Shown: in pieces, positions 6,847-14,011 of the stretch
How positions within the stretch are numbered: position 1 is the first letter of the stretch
How the letters are laid out: the number at the start of each line of letters is the position of its first letter
Source: DAOTXK01 sp034435395
GTDB lineage: Bacteria; Chloroflexota; Anaerolineae; Aggregatilineales; Ch27
Direction of reading: 5' to 3'
Assembly: GCA_034435395.1 (NCBI GenBank)
Contig: DAOTXK010000319.1
Span: 1-15,067, forward strand
DNA length: 15,067 nucleotides
The notes under the pieces: model-generated
Seen by the model: the letters and a program-made list of their open reading frames with translations, nothing else
Told to the model about the DNA's origin: nothing
The model's database searches: none
Program-made: the position numbers and the translations under genes

Positions 6847-7449
6847 GGTACCAGGCAGGGCCACAAACACCTCCTTTTCCGTCTCCGTCGTGCGCGTCTG
6901 CCAGTGCGCGATCTCCCGCTCATTGACCTCGACCCGGCTCAGGTATTCTTCCTGGCTCATGCGGCCCTCGCTGTACAGGTGAACAGCCGCCTCGATCCGC
7001 CGCTGGCAGAGGGCGATCGCTTCACGTTTCTCCGCTTCCAGGTCGGCTGGGTTGCGAGGTGTTCCGTTCACCCTGTCAGCCTGAATGGCCAGTTCGGTCA
7101 TCAGGTCAATGGCTTCCGGGCGCACACTCAGGAGCTTGATGAGGCGGGTGAAATCGTCCTCGTACACCTCGCAGCGGACAGATCGGTTGGTGCAGCCACA
7201 GGTAACACCCAGTTTGTGGCGATAGCGGGGAATCCCGTTGCCCTTCATGCCACCGAACGGGCTGCGCAGCCTGGGGTTGTTGTGCTCAGCGGCCAGACGT
7301 TCGCAGTGGGCGCAATAGGTGATGCCCGCCAGCGGGTAGAAGTACGTGTCTTTCATGACTCCCTTGTCAACCGGGCGCAGCGTGCGCTCCTGGCGCACCT
7401 GCGCAACGGCTCGCAGCAGCCTCTCCGAACAGATCGGGTAGATAATGGC
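6847..7449 (-). pseudogene. Remnant of a large serine recombinase (zinc ribbon and coiled coil)
   Basis: The minus strand encodes about 200 residues of recombinase C-terminal half without its catalytic N-terminal domain. Visible parts are SERLLRAVAQVRQER, then TYFYPLAGITYCAHCERLAAEH with C-x2-C (the recombinase zinc ribbon), VTCGCTNRSVRC as the second metal knuckle, and a charged coiled coil (REAIALCQRRIEAAVHLYSEGRMSQEEYLSRVEVNEREIAHW, split over two stretches). The frame runs on into the antisense of the ATPase gene, so the natural C-terminal end is also lost. No start codon or ribosome binding site fits. This is decayed mobile-element DNA placed exactly between two sugar gene clusters. Boundaries are approximate. 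Confidence 0.8.
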
Positions 7450-7473
7450 CACAGCAAAAAAGGAGAGAGACCC

Positions 7474-7530
7474 GTGACCGCCGAAGAGAAGTCGGCCCAT
7501 CAACGGGTGATGGCCATGCGGCACGGTTGA
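7474..7530 (+). CDS. Possible 18-residue leader or truncated ORF
   Basis: AGGAG (7461-7465) precedes GTG at 7474 by eight bases. The frame encodes VTAEEKSAHQRVMAMRHG and stops at 7530. It lies in debris beside the recombinase remnant and just beyond the alpha-glucuronidase stop. It may be the beginning of a gene cut by rearrangement. I do not recognise it. Confidence 0.2.
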   Translation: MTAEEKSAHQRVMAMRHG

Positions 7531-7541
7531 CGGGACACCCC

Positions 7542-9665
7542 CTAGATTCCGGGCACGTACCGGTGCTGGAGTGCCATGTACTCGGCGAGCGTCTTTTCGG
7601 CTGGCTCGTATCCCGCCGGGATCGGTCGTTGAGAGAAGGTCTGGAAGTAAAGCACGCTCGCGTCCCGCCACCAGCGTGCTTCCTTTTCCTGAATCCGCAG
7701 CAAAGCGCGCACGTGCTCAAAGCGCGCGCGATCAACCAGCGCTTCCAGAGAGTCCCAGGTGCGTTGCATGTCGCGCACCGCGTCCACCCCCGCCTGGTAG
7801 CGGTGACACAGTTCTTCCCACAGCGTGCGGCCCGAGGCCAGCCGATGGTCCCAGGGCACGTGGTGAAACCAGAGCAGTAGCTCCTCCGGACACTGCGCCA
7901 GGCTGGCGAAGCGCTCGCGCAGCGGGGGGTGGTATTGAGCGACGGCATTGCTGCCGCTGGAGGTGCGATCAAAACCCAGGCCCAGGGCGTCAGCCCGATG
8001 ATAGTACACCGATGTCCAGTCGGCGCGCCCGCCCTCGACCCAGGGGCCGGGGCCGTAATGATGGCCCCGCGCCATCAGATGATGCAGGCCGAGCGGAGTC
8101 ATGTAGTTAACCACGGCCTCGCGCGAGCCCATCATCATGGCGCGGGCGGGCTCGATAAAACGCGGGTCGTTGGTGAACGTCATACGCAGCCATTCCTCGG
8201 CGATCTGGTCGGCGTCCAGGGTATGATCCCAGGCCAGACGCCCGAAGGCATACCAGTTGGCCTGCGCAAACGGGTGGCCGCACCAGTTGCGCTCGGTGCC
8301 GATATTGGCCACTCCCGCCATGCCGGTGACGGCGTGAGCGTGGAGCGTCCCATCGACCACCGCCGCCACGGTGGAGCCTTCTCCCTGGGCATAGGTGTCG
8401 GAGTCCAGACACTCTTTGAAAAGCGGGGCCAGATAGGCCAGGTGCGTGGCAAACCCCAGGTATTCCTGCGTCAACTGAAACTCAATCAGGAGCGGGGTCC
8501 GGGGCATAGCGCCGAACAACGGATGGAATGGCTCCCGCGGCTGAAAGTCGATGGGGCCATTCTTGACCTGTACCAGGACGTTGGGGCGGAACGCTCCGTC
8601 CAGCGCCGTGAACTCGTCATACGCCTGTTTGGCCCGGTCCTCCGGGACGCGGGGATCGTAGACAAAGGCCCGCCACATGACCACGCCCCCATATTCGGCC
8701 AGGGCATCGGCCAGCAGATTAGCGCCGTCAGCGTGGGTGCGCCCGTAGTCCTGAGGCCCCGGCTGTCCTTCAGAGTTGGCCTTGACCAAAAAGCCGCCGA
8801 AGTCCGGGATATGCCGGTAAATCTCCGCTACCTTACGCTTCCACCAGGCGGATACCCGCCGGTCGAGCGGATCGGCGGTGGCGAGGCCGTCCAGCTCAAC
8901 CGGGGCGCTGAAGCGGGCGGTGAGATAGACCTTGAGGCCGTAGGGGCGGAAGACATCGGCCAGCGCCGCCACTTTGGCCAGGTAAGGCCCGGTGAGCACC
9001 AGCGCGTTGGCGTTGACGTTGGTCAGCGCCGCGCCGTTGATGCCCAGCGACGCATTGGCCCGGGCGTAATCCCGGTAGCGCGGATCGATGTAGTCCGGCA
9101 GCTTGTGCCAGTCCCACAGCGAACAGCCCGCATACCCGCGCTCGACGGTCCGATCCAGGTTGTCCCAGTGGTTGAGCAGACGCAGCGCGATGCGGGGCCT
9201 GGTCGCCAGAGCCAGGCCGCTGATGTCGCGCCGGGTTTGAAGCAGCCGCAGGAAATGGAACGCGCCGTACAGCACGCCCACGTCGGTGTTGGCGGCGATG
9301 GCCAGGCAGGCGTTCCCGTCGACGGCCCCCGTCGCGAGCACGAATCCCTCGTCCCCCACCTGGGCCAGCCGGTCACCAAGCCCCAGGGAAGCGATGGCCG
9401 GCGAACGCTGCGGAGTCCCGACGATCAGTGCGCCGTCTCGCCGGACGGCGGGTTCGACCGGCACCTCACCCCCCAGCAGCCCCTCCAGCCCCCGCATCAG
9501 CTCCTCACGCGCCGCGGCCAGCGTCGGCGAGTCGCCGGGGGCGACCAGCGCGGTGACCTGGGCGCGGTACCGATTCCGCCGGTCCTCATCGTCGATGCGG
9601 TCGTAGCGCAGCCACAGCCGGTAGCCGTCCTCGTCCGGCGGGCGCGCCGTCCTCGTTTGCGGCAT
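7542..9665 (-). CDS. aguA: Alpha-glucuronidase, glycoside hydrolase family 67
   Basis: This is a 707-residue GH67 enzyme that removes (4-O-methyl-)D-glucuronic acid from the non-reducing end of xylo-oligosaccharides. EDGYRLWLRYD opens the conserved N-terminal domain. The TIM-barrel core carries the acid E299 (KANSEGQPGP) and the base pair D373 (NGPIDFQPREP) and E401 (LTQEYLG). The 28-residue spacing of the latter equals that known for Cellvibrio GlcA67A (D365/E393). The C-terminal helical part ends near HRYVPGI. There is no signal peptide, so it is intracellular. I chose ATG at 9665 because AAAGTGAGGT precedes it. A GTG at 9758 overlapping the upstream stop (GTGA) would add 31 low-complexity residues without a ribosome binding site. 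It is the last gene of the minus-strand group. Confidence 0.95.
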   Translation of the reverse strand: MPQTRTARPPDEDGYRLWLRYDRIDDEDRRNRYRAQVTALVAPGDSPTLAAAREELMRGLEGLLGGEVPVEPAVRRDGALIVGTPQRSPAIASLGLGDRLAQVGDEGFVLATGAVDGNACLAIAANTDVGVLYGAFHFLRLLQTRRDISGLALATRPRIALRLLNHWDNLDRTVERGYAGCSLWDWHKLPDYIDPRYRDYARANASLGINGAALTNVNANALVLTGPYLAKVAALADVFRPYGLKVYLTARFSAPVELDGLATADPLDRRVSAWWKRKVAEIYRHIPDFGGFLVKANSEGQPGPQDYGRTHADGANLLADALAEYGGVVMWRAFVYDPRVPEDRAKQAYDEFTALDGAFRPNVLVQVKNGPIDFQPREPFHPLFGAMPRTPLLIEFQLTQEYLGFATHLAYLAPLFKECLDSDTYAQGEGSTVAAVVDGTLHAHAVTGMAGVANIGTERNWCGHPFAQANWYAFGRLAWDHTLDADQIAEEWLRMTFTNDPRFIEPARAMMMGSREAVVNYMTPLGLHHLMARGHHYGPGPWVEGGRADWTSVYYHRADALGLGFDRTSSGSNAVAQYHPPLRERFASLAQCPEELLLWFHHVPWDHRLASGRTLWEELCHRYQAGVDAVRDMQRTWDSLEALVDRARFEHVRALLRIQEKEARWWRDASVLYFQTFSQRPIPAGYEPAEKTLAEYMALQHRYVPGI

Positions 9666-9754
9666 GTTGACCTCACTTTGCCGGTGTTGGTCGATAAATG
9701 CCCTCGGCTCTCCAGCGGGTCGGCTCCCGATTCCAGGCTCGTCCTGGCGGGCCT

Positions 9755-10972
9755 TCACCGGGGGTCGCCGGAGGAGCCGGGCGTGACTACCCCAAGCGGC
9801 GCATCAAACTGAAGCAGATACGCCCGACCGCTGCCTGCCAGCTCAGGGATGACCAGTTCCCGCAGCGCGTCCTCGTCAGGCTGCGCGCCGACGCCAGGTT
9901 CGTCGGCCAGGTGCACCACGCCATCGTATTCGAGGGCGGGTTTGGTCGGGTACAGAAAGCTCTCGTCGAGAAACTGGCTGCCATTGAGCGCCGCCGGCCG
10001 CGTGCAGCCAAAGGCCAGCGCCACCTGGCACGCCGCCAGCTTGGTGATAAATGTGCCAGTCAGGCCGCTGACGATCAGGTCCAGGCCAGCCGACCGGGCC
10101 ACGCCGATCTGCTGGAGGGTGGGGTATATACCCCCGCTGCGGGGGAGTTTGATCACCAGATAATCGACCAGGCCCTCGGCGGCGTACTGGTAAAAATCGG
10201 CGGGGCTGACGCTGGCCTCGTCCACCGCCAGGGGGATGTGGACATGGCTGCGCAGCATCCGCATCAGGTTGATCTGATCGGCGGGCAGCGGCTGTTCCAG
10301 CAAGTCTACGCCGATGTCAGCGAACGCGGCGGCGACCCGGCGGGCCTCCGGCAGCGTTAAGCCCTGGTTGGCATCGGCCCAGACGAAACCGTCCGTCATC
10401 GCCCGGACCGTCCGGGCTACGGCCACATCGGCCTCCGGGGCGACGGCGGCCTTAAAATTGAAGTGTTGGAATCCGGCGGCCTGCCCGACCGCGATCTCGT
10501 CGCGGACCGCGCCGACCTCATGCGCCACCAGGGTGTAGCTCAGGGGCACGGTGTTGGCGGCGTCACTGCCGCCCAGGAAGGCCCGCAGCGACAGGCCCGC
10601 CGCCCGCGCGGCCAGATCATACAGCGCCAGGTCGATGGCGGCTTTGGCGGTGGGCTGGCCGGTGCTGGGGCCGCGCCCGATGATCTGGTGCAGCCGCCGG
10701 TGCAAGCCGTGAACATCGGTGATCGGCATCCCGATCAGCGCCGGGGCGAAATAGCCGCGCAGGGTCGTGACCAGCGATTCCAGCGTTTCGTAGGCCCACG
10801 ACGGCATCGGGCGTACCGCGCCCCAGCCGACCTGGCCATCGCTGGCGGTGAGTTTGACGAACACAAAGGGGGCCGCTTCTCCCGCCGCGCCCGCCGTGCC
10901 GGAGGCGAAGGTGAACGTCCTGGTCACCGGCAGGCGAACGGGAAAGATATCGACCTGTTGGATGGTTCTCAT
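9755..10972 (-). CDS. Enolase-superfamily enzyme, MLE/mandelate racemase type
   Basis: This 405-residue protein has the enolase-superfamily N-terminal capping domain (1 to about 125) and a TIM barrel. Metal ligands are D200 (VWADANQG), E226 (DLLEQPLP) and D251 (AVDEAS). A barrel lysine K275 (YLVIKLPRSGG) sits on one face, as in the muconate-lactonising subgroup. On the other face the usual KxK motif reads NFK (172-174), keeping the second lysine only. It should abstract a proton alpha to a carboxylate: racemisation, epimerisation, cycloisomerisation or dehydration of a sugar acid. ATG at 10972 has GGAG nine bases upstream. It lies 89 bp before the alpha-glucuronidase start and so may process glucuronate-derived acids, but this is inferred. 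Confidence 0.88.
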   Translation of the reverse strand: MRTIQQVDIFPVRLPVTRTFTFASGTAGAAGEAAPFVFVKLTASDGQVGWGAVRPMPSWAYETLESLVTTLRGYFAPALIGMPITDVHGLHRRLHQIIGRGPSTGQPTAKAAIDLALYDLAARAAGLSLRAFLGGSDAANTVPLSYTLVAHEVGAVRDEIAVGQAAGFQHFNFKAAVAPEADVAVARTVRAMTDGFVWADANQGLTLPEARRVAAAFADIGVDLLEQPLPADQINLMRMLRSHVHIPLAVDEASVSPADFYQYAAEGLVDYLVIKLPRSGGIYPTLQQIGVARSAGLDLIVSGLTGTFITKLAACQVALAFGCTRPAALNGSQFLDESFLYPTKPALEYDGVVHLADEPGVGAQPDEDALRELVIPELAGSGRAYLLQFDAPLGVVTPGSSGDPR

Positions 10973-11082
10973 GGGTTGGCGCTCCGTTGCTACGATGAAG
11001 GACAGAATGTTAAGGCCCGGCGCGCGCCCACCTGGCGGGCACCTCGCCTGATACTACCCCAATTGGTAGATGTTGACCCGAC

Positions 11083-11092
11083 GGATTCGAAC
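11083..11092 (-). other. tRNA T-arm-like sequence, no complete tRNA
   Basis: GGATTCGAAC (complement GTTCGAATCC) is the T-loop signature of tRNAs. It lies in the 152-bp gap between the small membrane protein and the enolase-type gene. The flanking T-stem pairs poorly and no acceptor stem or anticodon arm can be folded at the right distances. The same 10-mer occurs at 4858-4867. It may be a tRNA fragment or chance. Confidence 0.25.
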
Positions 11093-11124
11093 CCTGCGCC
11101 AGGTTCACCCGACCCGCTCAAGGT

Positions 11125-11772
11125 TCAGCACATCCTCGTCATCTGCACTGGCGGCACGTAGTCGCTGCTGCCGCGCCCCACGCTCATGGTGATTCGGGCC
11201 TGCGCCTCCCAGTAGGTCCGCAGATCGACCGGGCACGGCAGGGCCGCCCATAGACCTGTCACCCCGTGTGCCGTGTTGTAAACGGCGGAATAACCCACGT
11301 CGCCCTCAGGCCGGAAGGCGGCCATGCCGGTATCCGGCGGGCCAAGCCAGGTTTGGAGTCCATACATCTGGATGCGCGTGTAGATCGAAACCGTCTCAAT
11401 GATGGCGTCATCCAGGCTCCGCCGGTGGTTTTCATCCCGATCCCAGTAGAAGGTGATCCGTCCGGGATGCGTATCGTCGATGAGGTCGGGCTGCTGGCCG
11501 CTCCACAGCCAGGTGATCTGGCCGTACCCCGCGCCGGCCGCGTCCAACTGCGCGCTGCCCACCCATCTGTGCATTCGCAGATGGGCCAGCGCCTGGCGCA
11601 CGGTGGTGGTCCCGGGGCGAATGCCCAGCAGACACGACCCGGTGCAGTTTTCCGGCGCGGTCAGGAAAGCGCGGGCCTGGCCGTCATCATACGGCACAGC
11701 ATGGATGACGGTGATGGCCAGCCCCAACAGCGCGGTCAGCACCAGCGCCGGTTTGAGCAGCAGATGAATCAT
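11125..11772 (-). CDS. Small membrane-anchored or exported protein of unknown function
   Basis: From ATG at 11772 the protein has 215 residues. Residues about 3-24 (LLLKPALVLTALLGLAITVI) form one hydrophobic segment, either a signal peptide or an N-terminal anchor. Next comes a short cysteine motif ENCTGSCLLGIRPGTTTV, then a soluble domain rich in W, Y and D without a motif I can name. GGAGGT lies only two bases before this ATG, which is unusually close. A GTG at 11829, ten bases past the oxidoreductase stop, would add 19 polar residues but has no ribosome binding site. It sits between the oxidoreductase and enolase-type genes, an odd place for an envelope protein. I recall similar hypothetical proteins in Anaerolineae-type genomes, but assign no function. 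Confidence 0.72.
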   Translation of the reverse strand: MIHLLLKPALVLTALLGLAITVIHAVPYDDGQARAFLTAPENCTGSCLLGIRPGTTTVRQALAHLRMHRWVGSAQLDAAGAGYGQITWLWSGQQPDLIDDTHPGRITFYWDRDENHRRSLDDAIIETVSIYTRIQMYGLQTWLGPPDTGMAAFRPEGDVGYSAVYNTAHGVTGLWAALPCPVDLRTYWEAQARITMSVGRGSSDYVPPVQMTRMC

Positions 11773-11839
11773 AGACCTCCGGTCAGCGGCCCGATACTTT
11801 TGCGTGTTCGGTCCACGCTGGCTGTTCACGGGCGGAAGT

Positions 11840-12955
11840 TCAGGGCACGTCCGGCGCGGTCAGGCGCAGATCGCGGGCCGGTTTCGCCGCGCCGTAGACG
11901 TGATAGTAATACGGATCGTCCCGGCCAATGGAGCCGCGCCGCACGGGCTGCCGGGTGAGCGCCGATTTATAGAGCGCTGTCAGGAATTCGACGATATTAC
12001 GCGCCTGGGGGCCGCTGGTCAACGGCGGGTCGCCGCGTTCCAGCGCATCCAGCAGATGGGTCACCTGGGTGGCGTGGCTGGCGGGCTGGTCGCCGTCAAT
12101 CGCCCGCCAGCGGGCCAGATCAGCCTGGTAATCGGCCCCTTCGGGGATGCTGAAGCGCCAATGCTCGTTGGTGTGGCTGTAGAGGTGCTCCAGTTCCACC
12201 GTCGCCCGTTGAAAATCGATCCGCATATACGAGACCTGCCGGGGTGAGAGCACGCTGTTGACGATGCTGCCCAGCGCGCCGCTGGTGAAGCGGACGTGGG
12301 CCATGGAAACATCCTCCACCTCGATGTTCCGGTCCAGCGTGCCGATGATCGCGTTCACTTCCACCCAGTCCCCCAACAGCCAGAGGAACATATCCATGGC
12401 ATGGATGCCATGCCCCATCGACACCCCGCCCAGCTCGGTGTCCCACTTCCCGCGCCAGGGCACGGCGTAGTAGGCATGATCCCGATACCAGGTGGTGTTA
12501 CAAATCCCCAGCAGGGGGCGGCCCAGTTCACGGCTGTCGATCAGCCGCTTAAAATGCTGGGAGCCGGCACCAAACCGCCACTGGAATACCGTGCTGCACG
12601 TCCGCCCGACCTCGCGCTCAACGGCCTGCAACCGGTCCACTTCGTCGAGGGAAGCGACCAGCGGTTTCTCGCAGAACACATGCGCGCCCGCCCGGAGCGC
12701 CTGCACGCACAGGTCGAAGTGCGCGCCGGGTGGGGTGCAGATGTGCACCAGATTGGGGTGCTGTTTGTCCAGCATGGTCTGCATATCGGCATATCTGTGG
12801 GCGATGTCATATTCCTGACAGAACCTGTTCAGGTTTTCTGGGGCCACATCGACCGCCGCGACCACCTCGACCCGCGCCGCTTCCCGACGCAAAGCCTTGA
12901 TGTGATTGGCGGCGATGCCGCCCGTGCCGACGATAGCCACGCGAAAGGGTTTCAT
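11840..12955 (-). CDS. Gfo/Idh/MocA-family NAD(P)-dependent oxidoreductase
   Basis: This 371-residue protein has an N-terminal Rossmann fold with VAIVGTGGIAANHIKAL (7-22). The family signature CEKPL is at 95-99 with catalytic K97. The C-terminal alpha/beta domain contains GGVSMGHGIHAMDMF (177-190), whose H182, H185 and D188 fit the family's substrate-site pattern. It likely oxidises or reduces a sugar or sugar acid hydroxyl with NAD(P) in the cytosol. ATG at 12955 is supported by AAGGA eight bases upstream. The open frame extends 38 codons further, but that part is not family-like and overlaps the promoter. It is the first gene of the minus-strand group leading to the alpha-glucuronidase. Substrate is unknown. 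Confidence 0.93.
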   Translation of the reverse strand: MKPFRVAIVGTGGIAANHIKALRREAARVEVVAAVDVAPENLNRFCQEYDIAHRYADMQTMLDKQHPNLVHICTPPGAHFDLCVQALRAGAHVFCEKPLVASLDEVDRLQAVEREVGRTCSTVFQWRFGAGSQHFKRLIDSRELGRPLLGICNTTWYRDHAYYAVPWRGKWDTELGGVSMGHGIHAMDMFLWLLGDWVEVNAIIGTLDRNIEVEDVSMAHVRFTSGALGSIVNSVLSPRQVSYMRIDFQRATVELEHLYSHTNEHWRFSIPEGADYQADLARWRAIDGDQPASHATQVTHLLDALERGDPPLTSGPQARNIVEFLTALYKSALTRQPVRRGSIGRDDPYYYHVYGAAKPARDLRLTAPDVP

Positions 12956-13006
12956 CAGGAGCGTCCTTTTTGCGGAGGAAGGTCTGCTCAATTCCCAATG
13001 TCCTCT

Positions 13007-13012
13007 ATTATA
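13007..13012 (-). promoter_or_regulatory. Consensus -10 box upstream of the oxidoreductase gene
   Basis: The minus strand reads TATAAT at 13012-13007, about 52 bases before ATG at 12955. The corresponding -35 region is weak (CCTGGT at a 17-bp spacing), which would suit an activated promoter. Confidence 0.45.
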
Positions 13013-13138
13013 CCGGATGTCAGGGGATAACCAGGCCCCAGGTCTGGCAGGCCGGGGGGCCGGGGTCACCGATCGGGCGCGAACCGGCGTGACTCTTTTC
13101 CCCGGTCAGGATGAGCGGGCCGAGGGGCGGCGGAGCAA

Positions 13139-13167
13139 TTGACAGAAACTCAATAATGCACTACTGT
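13139..13167 (+). promoter_or_regulatory. Candidate plus-strand promoter (distal)
   Basis: A perfect TTGACA (13139-13144) is followed after 17 bp by TACTGT (3/6 match to TATAAT). A transcript would pass through the palindrome at 13276-13289, so repressor bound there could act as a roadblock. Confidence 0.3.
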
Positions 13168-13275
13168 CATTGTAGAGGTTGCCAGAACTGAAGGGCAGCG
13201 ACTGTATGACTTGCCAGGTCGTGGGCGATTCCAGTATGGGAGCGGGGCAGGGCGGAAAGTTTTGTGAAATGATCG

Positions 13276-13289
13276 TGCAAGCGCTTGCA
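13276..13289. promoter_or_regulatory. Perfect 14-bp LacI-family-type operator TGCAAGCGCTTGCA
   Basis: The sequence equals its own reverse complement over all 14 bases and has the central CG and AANCGNTT core usual for LacI/GalR/CcpA-type operators. It lies in the divergent region 83 bp before the plus-strand ATG at 13372 and overlaps a candidate -35 (TTGCAT, 13285-13290, followed after 17 bp by TACATT at 13308-13313). It probably controls one or both gene groups. The regulator is either the LacI protein at the left edge or another outside the window. Confidence 0.6.
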
Positions 13290-13371
13290 TGACCATGGCT
13301 ACTGATGTACATTAAGAGAGGGACGTGCTCACCATGGCAGTTGTTTGGCGTCCCGGGATTGGGAGGTGTCA

Positions 13372-13890
13372 ATGGCGGGAAAGACGCCGAAACAGCATCC
13401 CGCAGTGAGTGGTTTGACCTGGCACCGTGACCAATACTACTCGTTTTTTACCCCGATGGATTGGCACCGCTTCACCTGGGCGGATGGTCGTCAGGGTGAA
13501 ATTTATGGCCCCGATCTGAACGATCCCCTGACCGTGTTTGCGGTGGATGTCAAAGACCTTGGCACGGCGATCACCGCCGATGATCTGGACATTCTGGCCG
13601 AGGGCTTCTTCGCCACTATTGAACAGCTACCAGAGGTGAACATCGAGTCTCGCGAGCAGAAGGTCACGGACAGGGTGCTTGAGCTGGAAGCCAAATACAC
13701 CTTCCGCGAGGAGGGCGAAACCCGCCGGCGCTGGGTGCGGGTGTTCTATCACGAAACCCGCCAGATCGCGATGACGGCGCAGGGCGCTACGCCCGAAAAA
13801 TACGATTACTGGCTTCCCTGGTTTTTCGAGGCCATGATGACCGCCCGCGTCCACAGCCGAAAGCCCAGGGTTGAGGAGGCGAGTGGCTGA
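13372..13890 (+). CDS. Small cytosolic protein of unknown function
   Basis: From ATG at 13372, preceded by GGGAGGT with four bases of spacing, the protein has 172 residues with no signal peptide and no membrane segment. It is acidic and rich in W, Y and F: LTWHRDQYYSFFTPMDWHRFTW, later IYGPDLNDPLTVFAV, KYTFREEGETRRRWVRVFYH and EKYDYWLPWFFEAMMTARV. The pattern of a benign alpha/beta domain with a terminal YWLPWFFEAMM helix recalls DUF1795/PsbP-like small proteins, but I cannot name the family with confidence. It is the first gene after the divergent region, 121 bp before the binding-protein gene, so a role linked to that importer or its regulation is possible. A longer frame from 13345 lacks a ribosome binding site. 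Confidence 0.78.
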   Translation: MAGKTPKQHPAVSGLTWHRDQYYSFFTPMDWHRFTWADGRQGEIYGPDLNDPLTVFAVDVKDLGTAITADDLDILAEGFFATIEQLPEVNIESREQKVTDRVLELEAKYTFREEGETRRRWVRVFYHETRQIAMTAQGATPEKYDYWLPWFFEAMMTARVHSRKPRVEEASG

Positions 13891-13935
13891 CCTGTCACGC
13901 TGAGAGACACTCGCAGCAGCTATCGCCCGGATGAT

Positions 13936-13947
13936 GAAAGGAGGTGA
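13936..13947 (+). promoter_or_regulatory. Full-strength Shine-Dalgarno sequence without a proper gene
   Basis: GAAAGGAGGTGA complements twelve bases of the usual 16S rRNA 3' end. No ATG, GTG or TTG follows at normal spacing. ATG at 13931 lies before it (20-codon frame), and GTG at 13944 is inside it (24-codon frame whose stop overlaps the next ATG as ATGA). It may be a leader or the relic of a lost gene. Confidence 0.45.
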
Positions 13948-14011
13948 CCGTCGACGCCAAGCCCTATCAGCAGCCCAGAATGGCCGGTGAGAAAAAGGGA
14001 GGAAACTTTCG

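Larger units (their letters stand above)
12956..13371. promoter_or_regulatory. 416-bp divergent regulatory region
   Basis: The region separates the oxidoreductase/glucuronidase genes (minus) from the small protein/binding-protein genes (plus). It holds a minus-strand -10, two candidate plus-strand promoters and a perfect 14-bp operator-like palindrome. Open frames crossing it show no family features. The stretch about 13030-13135 is very GC-rich with G- and C-runs and shows nothing more specific. Confidence 0.7.

Noticed and set aside
6841..7530. 229-codon plus-strand frame after the ATPase gene
   Set aside because: The opposite strand has an unmistakable recombinase zinc ribbon and coiled coil, so this frame is its shadow.
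7929..9812. Very long 627-codon plus-strand frame opposite the alpha-glucuronidase gene
   Set aside because: It is antisense to a clear GH67 gene with intact catalytic residues. GC-rich codon use on the real strand leaves few stops opposite. It has no domain and no ribosome binding site.
11840..13069. Longer oxidoreductase starting at 13069
   Set aside because: The extra 38 residues are not family-like and cover the TATAAT box at 13007-13012. ATG at 12955 has AAGGA at good spacing and begins directly before the Rossmann strand.
13106..13372. 88-codon minus-strand frame in the divergent region
   Set aside because: Its composition is not protein-like. It runs across the operator and promoters, with no ribosome binding site.
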